The notes under the pieces: generated by a model
Database searches by the model: none
Told to the model about the DNA's origin: nothing
What the model saw: the letters and a program-made list of their open reading frames with translations, nothing else
Program-made: the position numbers and the translations under genes
Part shown: positions 1 through 7,301 of the stretch, in pieces
Numbering within the stretch: the stretch's first letter is position 1
Layout of the letters: every line of letters begins with the position of its first letter
Source: JAABSX01 sp964480455
GTDB lineage: Bacteria; Bacteroidota; Bacteroidia; Cytophagales; Microscillaceae
DNA: 13,926 nucleotides
Assembly: GCA_964480455.1 (NCBI GenBank)
Contig: CAYZQI010000131.1
Coordinates: 1-13,926 of the forward strand
Direction of reading: 5' to 3'

Positions 1-947
1 AAGCCCTCGCACTACTCGAGGACATTGCCGCTCGAGACCTCTACCAAGCCGAACAGAGTATCTTGAATGCAGATTGGGAAGGGGCGTATGAGTACCTTCG
101 TAGCGTTAAAACAAAAAAGCCTAGCTTGCAGACTCAGCAAAAGCAACACCTTGTCAAGCTACTTTACAAAGAATTGTATGAATATCCTGTAGAAGAATGG
201 CAGCAATTGGCAAGTTCTGGCTTCTTCAAGCGTGTAAACAATGAAATTGTATTGGATTTTTTCAATACTTATCCTGCACAAGCCCCTTTGTTTGCACAAG
301 CCCTGCGCACCGCAGCACAAAAGCCCAACAAAGCCGAGGCAAGGCGTTACCTCTTGTCTGAAATGGAACGCACCTTGGGCAAGGAATTATTTGAACCCGC
401 CAGTGATTTATTTTCACATACTACAAACTATCCTTTTAAGTTTAATCCCATCGATTTTGAACCTAAACCAGCCAGCTATAGTGAGGTGTATCAGCCGCCT
501 GCCGCCCGTGAGGAATCCACCCAGTCTAGCAACATCAATTATGCAAGAAAGGCATTAGAACTGCACCAAGCCAAAGAATATGCACAGGCATATGAAGCGC
601 AGCAAAAGGCCGTAGAAGTGGATAGACGAAATTATAACCAGTGGTTTAATTTGAGTTTCGTTGCACTTTTTGTAGGCAAACCCCAAGAGGCTATAGAAGC
701 TGCCCAGACTACCCTAAAACTCAATCCTGAATCCTATAACGTAGAAACCAACCTCGCCTTAGGCTATCTGCTCAACAATGATTGGAAAGAAGCTAAAGCT
801 ATTTACCTCAAATGGAAGGGCAAGAAATTCCCCAATGATAATGATGAACGCGCTTGTGAAGAGATTTTCTTGGCTGACATCGCCGATTTGGAAGGAGCAG
901 GCATCAAGCATAAAGATTTCAAGAAGGCGAAGAAACTACTGCAGTAG
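1..947 (+). CDS. TPR-repeat protein, 5' end outside the window (partial)
   Basis: The reading frame is open from base 3 to the stop at 945-947, giving 314 visible residues. An in-frame TTG at 63 is a possible start, but the open frame continues upstream of it without a stop, so the gene most likely begins before the window. The C-terminal half holds helix-turn-helix repeats of TPR type: NYARKALELHQAKEYAQAYE, then VDRRNYNQWFNLSFVALFVG, then LNPESYNVETNLALGYLLNN. They carry the usual alternation of small and aromatic residues plus the Asn-Pro-Glu repeat joint. The N-terminal visible part is also helical but does not match a family I recognise. TPR domains mediate protein-protein contacts; the partner and cell location cannot be read here. 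It converges on the OmpA-like/TPR lipoprotein gene, with 180 bp between stop codons. It could be the tail of a larger multidomain protein. Confidence 0.8.
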   Translation, partial: ALALLEDIAARDLYQAEQSILNADWEGAYEYLRSVKTKKPSLQTQQKQHLVKLLYKELYEYPVEEWQQLASSGFFKRVNNEIVLDFFNTYPAQAPLFAQALRTAAQKPNKAEARRYLLSEMERTLGKELFEPASDLFSHTTNYPFKFNPIDFEPKPASYSEVYQPPAAREESTQSSNINYARKALELHQAKEYAQAYEAQQKAVEVDRRNYNQWFNLSFVALFVGKPQEAIEAAQTTLKLNPESYNVETNLALGYLLNNDWKEAKAIYLKWKGKKFPNDNDERACEEIFLADIADLEGAGIKHKDFKKAKKLLQ

Positions 948-974
948 TATACATTAGCTTGGCACATTAATACC

Positions 975-1007
975 GTCATTGTCTGTGCTTCCAGACACCC
1001 AAATGAC
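975..1007. other. Imperfect hairpin after the TPR gene
   Basis: GTCATT+GTCTG at 975-985 can pair with CAGAC at 992-996 and AATGAC at 1002-1007. This gives an 11-bp stem with a 6-nt loop and a 5-nt bulge on the 3' side. It lies 28 bp after the TPR stop codon. No T-tract follows on either strand, so it is not a standard intrinsic terminator. It may protect or end the plus-strand transcript, or be chance. Confidence 0.3.
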
Positions 1008-1050
1008 AGTAGGAAGCCCCCACTTCGCATATTATAACAACAGTAACGAC

Positions 1051-1084
1051 AAAAAAAAGTCTGCGCTAGTTTCTTAGCACAGAC
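1051..1084 (-). terminator. Rho-independent terminator of the OmpA-like/TPR lipoprotein gene
   Basis: Read on the minus strand, GTCTGTGCTA (1084-1075) and TAGCGCAGAC (1068-1059) form a 10-bp stem around a 6-nt loop, followed at once by eight T (1058-1051). One pair is G-U on the minus strand but a C-A mismatch on the plus strand. Both the stem and the T-tract therefore assign the terminator to the minus-strand gene, whose stop codon is 43 bp upstream. A smaller hairpin (ATAGC/GCTAT, 1097-1111) lies between the stop codon and the terminator. Confidence 0.88.
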
Positions 1085-1127
1085 CTTTAAGTAATGATAG
1101 CTTATCGCTATTGTTGTATTTATTTAT

Positions 1128-3044
1128 TTATTTGATAGCATCACGGAAAGAGCTTGAATCTTTATAAGCGTCAAATTCAACATCAGTCAAAGCAGCAGCT
1201 TTCATGTCGCTGTTTAAGTCACAAGATTTTTTCAAAGCACTTGCCATGTTGCTTTCATCTCCTTTGCGTGCATAAGTGATTGCCATAGCGTAGTGGCTTT
1301 TGGCATCTTTGTCATTTTTCTGCAATGCAGAAGAGAAGCTCGCAATGGCTTGGTCATAATCTCTTGCCAATAACTGTGCAAGACCTTTGTTGAAAAGGTT
1401 TGGATTGGTAGTAGCCGCACCGCCTAAGATGTCAGCCGCTTCTTTGTACTTACCGTCATTGTAGCGTTTTGCTTCTTTAAATTTCAAGTAGCCTTCTGCA
1501 CCTTTGATAAGTTTAGAAACCTGCGGGTTGTTGTCACTACCAAGTCTTACTGCTTTTTGTAGATTTTCTTCTGCCTTTTCCATATCGCCTTTCATAGCAT
1601 ACGCCATAGCAAGATTGTAGGCAGCTTCGCCCGTTTCGCGCTTGCCAAGAGAAGCATTGAACTGCTCGATAGCAGGGTCAACTTTAGACTTATCGTTTTT
1701 CAACAAAGAGATGTCGAGCAAAGTAGCACCGATGTTGTTGTGAACTTTCCAAGTTTGGTAGTTTTTGGCAGCCGTCATTAAGATTTCAAGGCGTTCGTCT
1801 AGGTCTGGAGTATTTTCGGCTACATACAAAAACTCTTGCTCAGTGAGGGCATCAGCATTAAGCTCACCGTCTTTCATTTTTTTAACCATTGCCGACATTT
1901 CAGGGAGACCTTTGGCTGCCCCTGGCTTCTTAACTTGAGTTTTAGCATAACGCATTTTAGGATATACCTCATCAAACAAAGTTTTATAGTAAGGCTTTGT
2001 AGAAAGCTCTTGTGCATTCTCTACAAAGTCGCCACTGCGCCCCATAATTTCTTTGGCTTCGTTTTTCTGCTCAGGCGTAAGCGAACTAGCATCTACCAAT
2101 TGACGGAACTCGGGCAAAGTTTGACCTAGTGCGCTTCTTTCAATATTGAATTTGTATTCAGCTACTTTTTCCTTGTCGTATTCAAACATTGCCAACATTC
2201 TTGCAAATTGAGTTTCTAATGCTTTTGCACGACTGTCTGCAAGTCCAGTGTTTACGACTTCGCTACCTTCGGGTGAGTGTGAGCTAACCCCAGCAGCAGT
2301 AAAGGGAGCTACTTCGGTATCTTTGAACAGTTCAGAGATTACCTCCATAGTTGCTTTGTTATTGGCAGTATTCGGCGTAACTACCGAGCTACCTTGCTCA
2401 AAGAAGATAGGAATTTCGAGAAATTCATCTTTGGGACCTTCAAAATTGTGTGCTGCACGGGCAAAGGGGCTTTCGCTTGTAGTGGGGTTGATATCATCAA
2501 CGGGGCTTTTTAGCAATAAGCTGGTTAGTGATACACCCTTTACAAATTTGCCGTCTTGTACGCGCATAGGTACAGGACCAAATTCTTTGGATTTGTTATT
2601 TTTTACCTTAGTGGCAATTCCTTTGACCAATAGACCGCCATTTTTGAATTGGTCTTCATAAGCAAAAGAAAACTCTTTGCTTACTTTGGGGTCATCAGTT
2701 TGCTCTTGGTATTTATCGCCATCAAAAGCGATAGCACCGACTGTTACTTTGCCTCCTGAAATACTTTCCATAGGAGTATTTTCAGCGATTTTAGTAACAT
2801 CAGTGCCTACATAAGAGATTTCAAGGCTGTACTTTGTGCCTTTTTTCATCATTGCCACGGGTAGTTTGGCAGACATATTGAAGCCAACTTCGCCTCCGTG
2901 TAGCTCAAGTGGGTTAGGGTCAACGGTTAATTCTTGGTCTTTGGCAAGTTTAACCATTTCCGCTAGTGGGTTTTTACAGCTAGTGGCAAATACTGCTACT
3001 GCAGTGAAGGCAAGCCCTAAAAGAATATTCTTTTTGTAACTCAT
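1128..3044 (-). CDS. OmpA-like/TPR outer-membrane lipoprotein, conserved in Bacteroidota
   Basis: A 638-residue lipoprotein precursor. A hydrophobic signal (residues 7-20) ends in a lipobox, ATSC, with the lipidated Cys at 23. Residues about 30-200 resemble the N-terminal part of a conserved uncharacterised Bacteroidota family (PNPLELHG near 43-50). Residues about 211-285 look like an OmpA C-terminal peptidoglycan-binding domain: IFFEQGSS at the start, then SSHSPEG and NTGLADSRAKAL. The usual HTD turn is replaced by HSP, so the conserved Asp is absent while the Arg of the SRA motif is kept. From about 405 to 610 there are TPR-like repeats (AAYNLAMAYAMKGDMEKAEE; SHYAMAITYARKGDE). The likely place is the periplasmic face of the outer membrane, linking it to peptidoglycan; this is inference from domains. 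It is transcribed alone, with its own terminator, divergently from the PspC gene. Confidence 0.85.
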   Translation of the reverse strand: MSYKKNILLGLAFTAVAVFATSCKNPLAEMVKLAKDQELTVDPNPLELHGGEVGFNMSAKLPVAMMKKGTKYSLEISYVGTDVTKIAENTPMESISGGKVTVGAIAFDGDKYQEQTDDPKVSKEFSFAYEDQFKNGGLLVKGIATKVKNNKSKEFGPVPMRVQDGKFVKGVSLTSLLLKSPVDDINPTTSESPFARAAHNFEGPKDEFLEIPIFFEQGSSVVTPNTANNKATMEVISELFKDTEVAPFTAAGVSSHSPEGSEVVNTGLADSRAKALETQFARMLAMFEYDKEKVAEYKFNIERSALGQTLPEFRQLVDASSLTPEQKNEAKEIMGRSGDFVENAQELSTKPYYKTLFDEVYPKMRYAKTQVKKPGAAKGLPEMSAMVKKMKDGELNADALTEQEFLYVAENTPDLDERLEILMTAAKNYQTWKVHNNIGATLLDISLLKNDKSKVDPAIEQFNASLGKRETGEAAYNLAMAYAMKGDMEKAEENLQKAVRLGSDNNPQVSKLIKGAEGYLKFKEAKRYNDGKYKEAADILGGAATTNPNLFNKGLAQLLARDYDQAIASFSSALQKNDKDAKSHYAMAITYARKGDESNMASALKKSCDLNSDMKAAALTDVEFDAYKDSSSFRDAIK

Positions 3045-3185
3045 GAGATTAAAAATTTTGTTTAAATTCTTGCGTAGTAGTTTTTAAATTCAATGCAAGT
3101 TTAATACTTATTTTTTGTAAAGTAAAAAAAAAATTTGCTATTTTGTAATACTTTATTGGTTTTAGGTGTTGATTTAGCGTTGATT

Positions 3186-3407
3186 ATGAGTAAAATTCAA
3201 GATTTTTTTGAAAAACAAGCCTTTGGTGTATGTACTAAACTAGGTGAGAAGCTGGGGATTGCAAGCGGAAGTATTCGCATTTTTTTTATTTATGCCTCAT
3301 TTCTTACATTGGGTTCTCCTATCTTGATTTACCTTAGTTTAGCTTTTATGATGAACCTGCGCAAGCATTGGCGCAGACATAAAAGCCCTTCGGTGTGGGA
3401 TTTATGA
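3186..3407 (+). CDS. PspC-domain small membrane protein
   Basis: A 73-residue protein starting at ATG 3186 (MSKIQDFFEKQAFGVC). The same frame is open back to a TTG at 3135, but that extension is not PspC-like and the ATG gives the normal domain start. It has the PspC layout: a soluble stretch with KLGEKLGI, then one long hydrophobic span (IRIFFIYASFLTLGSPILIY, about residues 31-50) and a basic end closing in SVWDL, which I associate with Bacteroidota PspC proteins. PspC proteins sit in the inner membrane and in other phyla take part in the phage-shock envelope stress response. Here it stands alone, without pspA or pspB. Its stop overlaps the stop of the convergent glycosyltransferase gene by 6 bp (3402-3407). 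Confidence 0.85.
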   Translation: MSKIQDFFEKQAFGVCTKLGEKLGIASGSIRIFFIYASFLTLGSPILIYLSLAFMMNLRKHWRRHKSPSVWDL

Positions 3408-4469
3408 GTTTTTGAGAGGTGTTTTATTCTTTTTTATTTTTATTCTGATTTCAGGAGTCTGTGGTAATGCACTAAATTTAGTTATTTTTTTGATATAAAA
3501 ATAGAAAAGTAAGTTTTTAGGCCAAATCAAGATTACGTTTTTTTCTTTCTCTTTAGGTTTTCTTTTTTTCCTCCAACGAAAAAAATTAGCATAAAAATTT
3601 ATTTGTGCGTACAGAACTGCCCAAGCATCTTTGGGTTTTCCTTCAAGTAAAAATTTAAAAGCTGCTAGGTTATCTAGCCCTAGGCGTAGTAAAAGTACTA
3701 CAAAAAGCCTTGCATTGGGAAGGTTTTTTGCTAGCATTGCCAAGTTGTTTCGAAAGTTCAAAAAAGTTTTACGTGGGTTGCTGTGCGAGAGTGTGCCTCC
3801 TCCCACATGAAAAATCTCAGACTCGGGGGTGTACGCTACTGCATAGCCCACACGATATAGCCGCCAGCAAAAGTCAATTTCTTCCATGTGTGCAAAAAAA
3901 TCTTCTTCTAGTCCCCCCAGCTTATGGTAGAGCGAAGCCCTCACAAACATACACGCTCCTGAGGCCCAGAACACCTTGCAGGCTTGGTCGTATTGCCCAG
4001 TATCTTGCTCCATCTCTTGAAAAATACGTCCTCTACAAAAGGGGTAGCCGAGCTGGTCAATGAATCCTCCGGCCGCTCCTGCATACTCAAATTTATCTTT
4101 TTGATGAAAGTCTTTTAATTTGGGTTGGCAAGCACCTATATCGGGGTGCTGTGTCAGTAGTGAAAGAGGAGCGTGTAGCCAAGCGGGAGTAACCTCTACA
4201 TCAGAGTTGAGGAGTACATAATAAGTATAGTTTCCTTTGAGTTGCGCCAAGGCAAGATTGTAACCCTTGCTGAACCCTCCATTTTCTTGAAGTTTGATGA
4301 TTTGCAGGGAAGGATAATGCTGCTCGAGGAATGAGATAGAATCATCAGTAGAGGCATTATCAGCAATGATTATATCTGCCTCACTACTGTAAGCACAGAC
4401 TGAGGGCAGAAATTGTGCTAAATAATGCTTACCATTATAATTCAAAATGACTACGGCGATGGTTTTCAA
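3402..4469 (-). CDS. Family 2 glycosyltransferase (rhamnosyltransferase-like)
   Basis: A 355-residue GT-A fold enzyme that should transfer a sugar from a nucleotide sugar to a cell-surface glycan; donor and acceptor cannot be read. Visible features are the start MKTIAVVILNYNG, the nucleotide-binding ADNASTDDS (36-44), GGFSKGYN (64-71), the metal-binding motif NSDVEV (88-93), and the acceptor-side motif EEDFFAHMEEIDFCWR (188-203) with FHVGGG after it. This order is typical of the WcaA/rhamnosyltransferase group. After residue 250 the chain has hydrophobic stretches and a very lysine-rich end (FRWRKKRKPKEKEK and KIKKNKTPLKNS), which fits attachment to the cytoplasmic membrane face. It starts 11 bp after the ybaB-like stop, so it is probably co-transcribed with that gene. 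Confidence 0.9.
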   Translation of the reverse strand: MKTIAVVILNYNGKHYLAQFLPSVCAYSSEADIIIADNASTDDSISFLEQHYPSLQIIKLQENGGFSKGYNLALAQLKGNYTYYVLLNSDVEVTPAWLHAPLSLLTQHPDIGACQPKLKDFHQKDKFEYAGAAGGFIDQLGYPFCRGRIFQEMEQDTGQYDQACKVFWASGACMFVRASLYHKLGGLEEDFFAHMEEIDFCWRLYRVGYAVAYTPESEIFHVGGGTLSHSNPRKTFLNFRNNLAMLAKNLPNARLFVVLLLRLGLDNLAAFKFLLEGKPKDAWAVLYAQINFYANFFRWRKKRKPKEKEKNVILIWPKNLLFYFYIKKITKFSALPQTPEIRIKIKKNKTPLKNS

Positions 4470-4480
4470 TACATCAGCAG

Positions 4481-4816
4481 TTAGGGCATGTCCATATTAT
4501 TAAAATCAAAGCCAGGGAAGTTAGGAATTACGCCTTCTGTGGTTTTTTTGAGTTCTTCTTTGGCAAGGCTATCTACTTCTAGCATTGCCTTATTGATGGC
4601 AGCCACGATGAGGTCTTGCATCATCTCACGGTCTTCGGGTTTGATGAGGTCGCGGTCTATTTCTACCGAAACTACTTGTTTTTTGCCATTTACAGTAGCC
4701 TTTACCATGCCCGCCCCCGACTCAGAAGAGGCTTGAATATTTACTAAGTTTTCTTGGGCTTCCTGCATTTTAGTTTGCATTTCTTTTACTTTGCCCATTA
4801 ATAATCTTATGTCCAT
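4481..4816 (-). CDS. YbaB/EbfC family nucleoid-associated protein
   Basis: At 111 residues this is close to the usual family length of about 105. It shows the family order: an N-terminal helix rich in Met, Lys and Gln (MGKVKEMQTKMQEAQENL), the short strand region GMVKATVNGKKQVVSVEID, then DLIKPEDREMMQDLIVAAIN and a C-terminal helix. These proteins are dimers that bind DNA with little sequence specificity and affect nucleoid structure and expression. In many bacteria the gene sits beside dnaX and recR; here it sits instead between a T9SS-exported protein and a glycosyltransferase. The 43-bp gap upstream holds a possible promoter of its own. Confidence 0.95.
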   Translation of the reverse strand: MDIRLLMGKVKEMQTKMQEAQENLVNIQASSESGAGMVKATVNGKKQVVSVEIDRDLIKPEDREMMQDLIVAAINKAMLEVDSLAKEELKKTTEGVIPNFPGFDFNNMDMP

Positions 4817-4834
4817 AATCTTTAAAAGTTTTTA

Positions 4835-4842
4835 CAAATATA
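4835..4842 (-). promoter_or_regulatory. Possible -7 box before the ybaB-like gene
   Basis: Minus-strand TATATTTG matches the Bacteroidota -7 consensus TAnnTTTG and ends 18 nt before the ATG. No TTTG-type -33 element is visible at the expected spacing, so this may be a weak or chance match. If real, the ybaB-like and glycosyltransferase genes could be expressed apart from the upstream T9SS gene. Confidence 0.3.
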
Positions 4843-4859
4843 ATCAAAAAAATCTGATT

Positions 4860-6821
4860 TTATTGAATTAAATTAAATGTTCCTCTTTTTGTAAAAGTCT
4901 GCCCCACAAAATCTGTTATTTCTACCAAATACACATAAACTCCAGAGGGCATTTGCGTACCTTGGTAGCTACCATCCCAGCCTTGGCTAAGGTCTTGGCT
5001 TGTAAAGAGTAGCTTTCCGTTGCGCCCATAGACCCTCATTTCAAATTGATTAATGAAAAGTCCTTTCGGCTCAAAGGTATCATTTCTGCCATCGCCATTG
5101 GGGGTAAAAGCATTAGGAAAGAAAATCCTGAAAGGCTGTACCACTTCTACTATGTTTGAATAACTCAATACTTGCGTACTTTCTTCTATCACAGTCTTGA
5201 TACGGTAGCGCATCACTTGCCGGTCGGTTTTAGCTTCTGTATCTTGAAACTGCGGCCCAATGCTGCTTGGCAGCGTAATTTCTTGATAGACTTGCAAATC
5301 ATCATCTAGTTTTTGGAGTACATAGTACTCGAAACTGTTGTTTGAGTTTTGGTAGCTCGTCCAGTTGAGGTTGATGATGCCAGCTTCTTGAGAATTGCCC
5401 TTCAAAAACACAGGACAGGCAAAGGCAGTAACAGGAGAGGAGATATCACAATCATTGATATAAAAAATATCATAACAATATCTTTGGTCTAGTGCCAAAT
5501 CAGTGTCTAAGGCTTGTGCCTCGGCAGTGATGCGCTGATAGGCTTCTCCCCCTGAGCGGCGAATGCGGTATTCTTTGACACGTTGCTCGGTGGGAATGTC
5601 CCAAAATAGCTTGATACTTCGGCTGCTCTCTACTGTAGCATTAAAATTAAGTAAAGGGGGCGGAACTACATCAGAAAAAGCAACTACACAAGCAGTATTG
5701 CTTACTGATCGGAAATCAAGATTGGCGGTATTGAACCGAATTTCTATTCTGTAGCAATACTCTATGTTGCAATCTACCTCCGTATCAGTGAAGTTGTTGG
5801 TAGCTAAACTATTGAATACTTGGTAGGGCTGCTCATTTCTATAAAGGATATATTGTGAGAAAGCTCCTGCTGGAAGCCCTGTTGAAAGTGGGTAACTGGT
5901 CCAGTCAATCTGATTTTGGTTACTCTGTGAGGTTACGTTTAGCGTGAGTGTACAGTAAATTGGTGGTGTAAGCAGCACGTTGCCGCAGGCATCTACAGTT
6001 CTGATAAAAAAGCAAAGGTTCTGCTCGGTGGTGTTTAGCTCTCCAATGATGCGTGCGGTGAGTCCGTGTGTATTTTCTAGGGTCACCAATGGGCTAAGGC
6101 CTCCCTCTTTAAATATTTGGTAGGTGTAGTTGCTATCTGCTTCAAATTGTAGCTCTACTTCGCCAGCTTCAGGGTCGAGGCGGCGCAGAGCTATTTGCCT
6201 TACACTAGGCGAGTTAATGGCATTGATAGGGCTGACTATGACCGATTTAGCTCCTCCACAATTGGCGGGCACATAGTTGCCCGTTACAGTGATGACATAA
6301 CTACCTCCGAGTAAATAACTATGTGAAAGAAGGTTGGCAGTGGAGGTGGCGGTTTCTATAGGGCTGCCATCTCCCCAGTTGATAAAGTAAATAGGGTACT
6401 GGTTGTCTCTTATTTCAAGAGACACTACACGATTGTCGCACAAATAGGCTCTAAAATCGGGGAGTGGCGTAGGCAAAATAACTACTTGCCGTGTGGTGAG
6501 TTTGGCTTCTGTACTACCTCCTATGTTGAATTGTGCCAACTGCGTGATGGTATAAGTGCCTGGAGAGTCATAGATATGCTCTGTTCTATTGACGAAGCCT
6601 TCTTCCTCTGAATATTGGTAGGATACGTTAATTGCCCCTACCGCACAATTGATAACTTCTACTTCGGTTTGGTTGCAGGCAGTGCTAGGCAAGACCTCAA
6701 AACAGGCTTCTTGAGCGTGTAGATATTGAGGTGCTGTACTTATAAAAAGTATGCCTACAAAAATCAACCTCAGTATATTTTTCAAATCAGTGTGTGAGTA
6801 TAAAAGGTATCGGATTGTCAT
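4860..6821 (-). CDS. Secreted multidomain protein with T9SS type B (gliding-motility-associated) C-terminal sorting domain
   Basis: A 653-residue exported protein. A signal peptide runs to about residue 37 (LRLIFVGILFISTAPQYLHA, cleavage probably near HAQ). A PKD-like module lies near residues 125-185 (INWGDGSPIE, then SHSYLLGGSYVITVTG). Fibronectin-type-III-like modules follow; one contains SIKLFWDIPTEQRVKEYRIR. The last 90 residues (564-653) are the gliding-motility-associated C-terminal domain, with FFPNAFTPNGDGRNDTF, MRVYGRNGKLLF, GWDG and PSGVYVYLVE. That domain directs export through the type IX system to the cell surface or outside. No catalytic domain is seen, so adhesion or a structural role is the likeliest guess. 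It is the first gene of a minus-strand run with the ybaB-like gene (43 bp gap). Confidence 0.92.
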   Translation of the reverse strand: MTIRYLLYSHTDLKNILRLIFVGILFISTAPQYLHAQEACFEVLPSTACNQTEVEVINCAVGAINVSYQYSEEEGFVNRTEHIYDSPGTYTITQLAQFNIGGSTEAKLTTRQVVILPTPLPDFRAYLCDNRVVSLEIRDNQYPIYFINWGDGSPIETATSTANLLSHSYLLGGSYVITVTGNYVPANCGGAKSVIVSPINAINSPSVRQIALRRLDPEAGEVELQFEADSNYTYQIFKEGGLSPLVTLENTHGLTARIIGELNTTEQNLCFFIRTVDACGNVLLTPPIYCTLTLNVTSQSNQNQIDWTSYPLSTGLPAGAFSQYILYRNEQPYQVFNSLATNNFTDTEVDCNIEYCYRIEIRFNTANLDFRSVSNTACVVAFSDVVPPPLLNFNATVESSRSIKLFWDIPTEQRVKEYRIRRSGGEAYQRITAEAQALDTDLALDQRYCYDIFYINDCDISSPVTAFACPVFLKGNSQEAGIINLNWTSYQNSNNSFEYYVLQKLDDDLQVYQEITLPSSIGPQFQDTEAKTDRQVMRYRIKTVIEESTQVLSYSNIVEVVQPFRIFFPNAFTPNGDGRNDTFEPKGLFINQFEMRVYGRNGKLLFTSQDLSQGWDGSYQGTQMPSGVYVYLVEITDFVGQTFTKRGTFNLIQ

Positions 6822-7301
6822 TACTTATTTTATTTTTAAGATAGATAAAGGAAGTATGTTGTATTATTATAAGGTTTCTCTTGTGTAGATGGTTTAAGAG
6901 CAAGGTATTACATAATTTTAATTAAAGAGCTTATTATCAAATAGTTAGAGAACAACTTTCAAGCAATTTTTTGCTTTGGTTTGCTAGGCTTTAAGCCAGA
7001 AAAGTTGAATACTTACTTATCATATATTTGTTTTCTACAAAACAAAAAACGCCTCGTTACAAAAATAATTGCTTGTATTGAATTATCCCTGCTATGCTTC
7101 TTTGTGCTGGCAGTATTATCAAAAAAAACAACCCTAATTTGTTTATTCTATTCAATTTGAGTAATATTGCCTAACATCAGTTGTTCAAAATAGAAAGAAC
7201 AGCTAAATTATGAATTTGCTATTCATCAAACATTTTTTAAACTTACAACAAATACTAATCATTGACCACTAATTAATAACTACAATACTTGAAGAAAAGA
7301 T
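6822..7301. other. 480-bp AT-rich divergent intergenic region
   Basis: This separates the divergent T9SS-protein and esterase-like genes and must hold both promoters. I find no credible ORF or RNA gene. It contains short AT-rich hairpins only (for example GGCT-TTA-AGCC near 6988-6998). The only TAnnTTTG match on the plus strand is at 7023-7030. On the minus strand TATTTTTG (7067-7060) matches too, but is about 240 bp from the start codon it would serve. Confidence 0.5.
7023..7030 (+). promoter_or_regulatory. Possible -7 box for the esterase-like/phosphorylase pair
   Basis: TATATTTG fits the Bacteroidota -7 consensus. A TTG lies 15 nt upstream (7005-7007), slightly closer than the usual 17-23. 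The start codon is about 270 bp downstream, so a long leader would be required. Weak call. Confidence 0.25.

Noticed and set aside
803..1030. Minus-strand ORF of 75 codons antisense to the end of the TPR gene
   Set aside because: It overlaps a well-supported coding region, has no recognisable domain and lies beyond the terminator at 1051-1084.
1117..1133. TATT tetranucleotide repeat (four copies) at the end of the OmpA-like lipoprotein gene, considered as a phase-variation site
   Set aside because: The stop codon lies in the first copy read, so gain or loss of repeats would leave the protein unchanged, and the tract is too short.
3135..3185. N-terminal extension of the PspC protein from a TTG start
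   Set aside because: The added 17 residues have no PspC similarity and ATG 3186 gives the normal domain start.
3408..3560. T-rich stretch after the PspC stop, considered as its terminator
   Set aside because: It lies inside the convergent glycosyltransferase coding region and no good hairpin precedes a T-run.
6872..6953. A third, short MITE-like copy (GTTAGAGAAC near 6943-6952 resembles the right terminal repeat)
   Set aside because: No matching left end occurs at the 120-bp distance, the left candidate GGTTTCTCT fits poorly, and no target duplication is seen.
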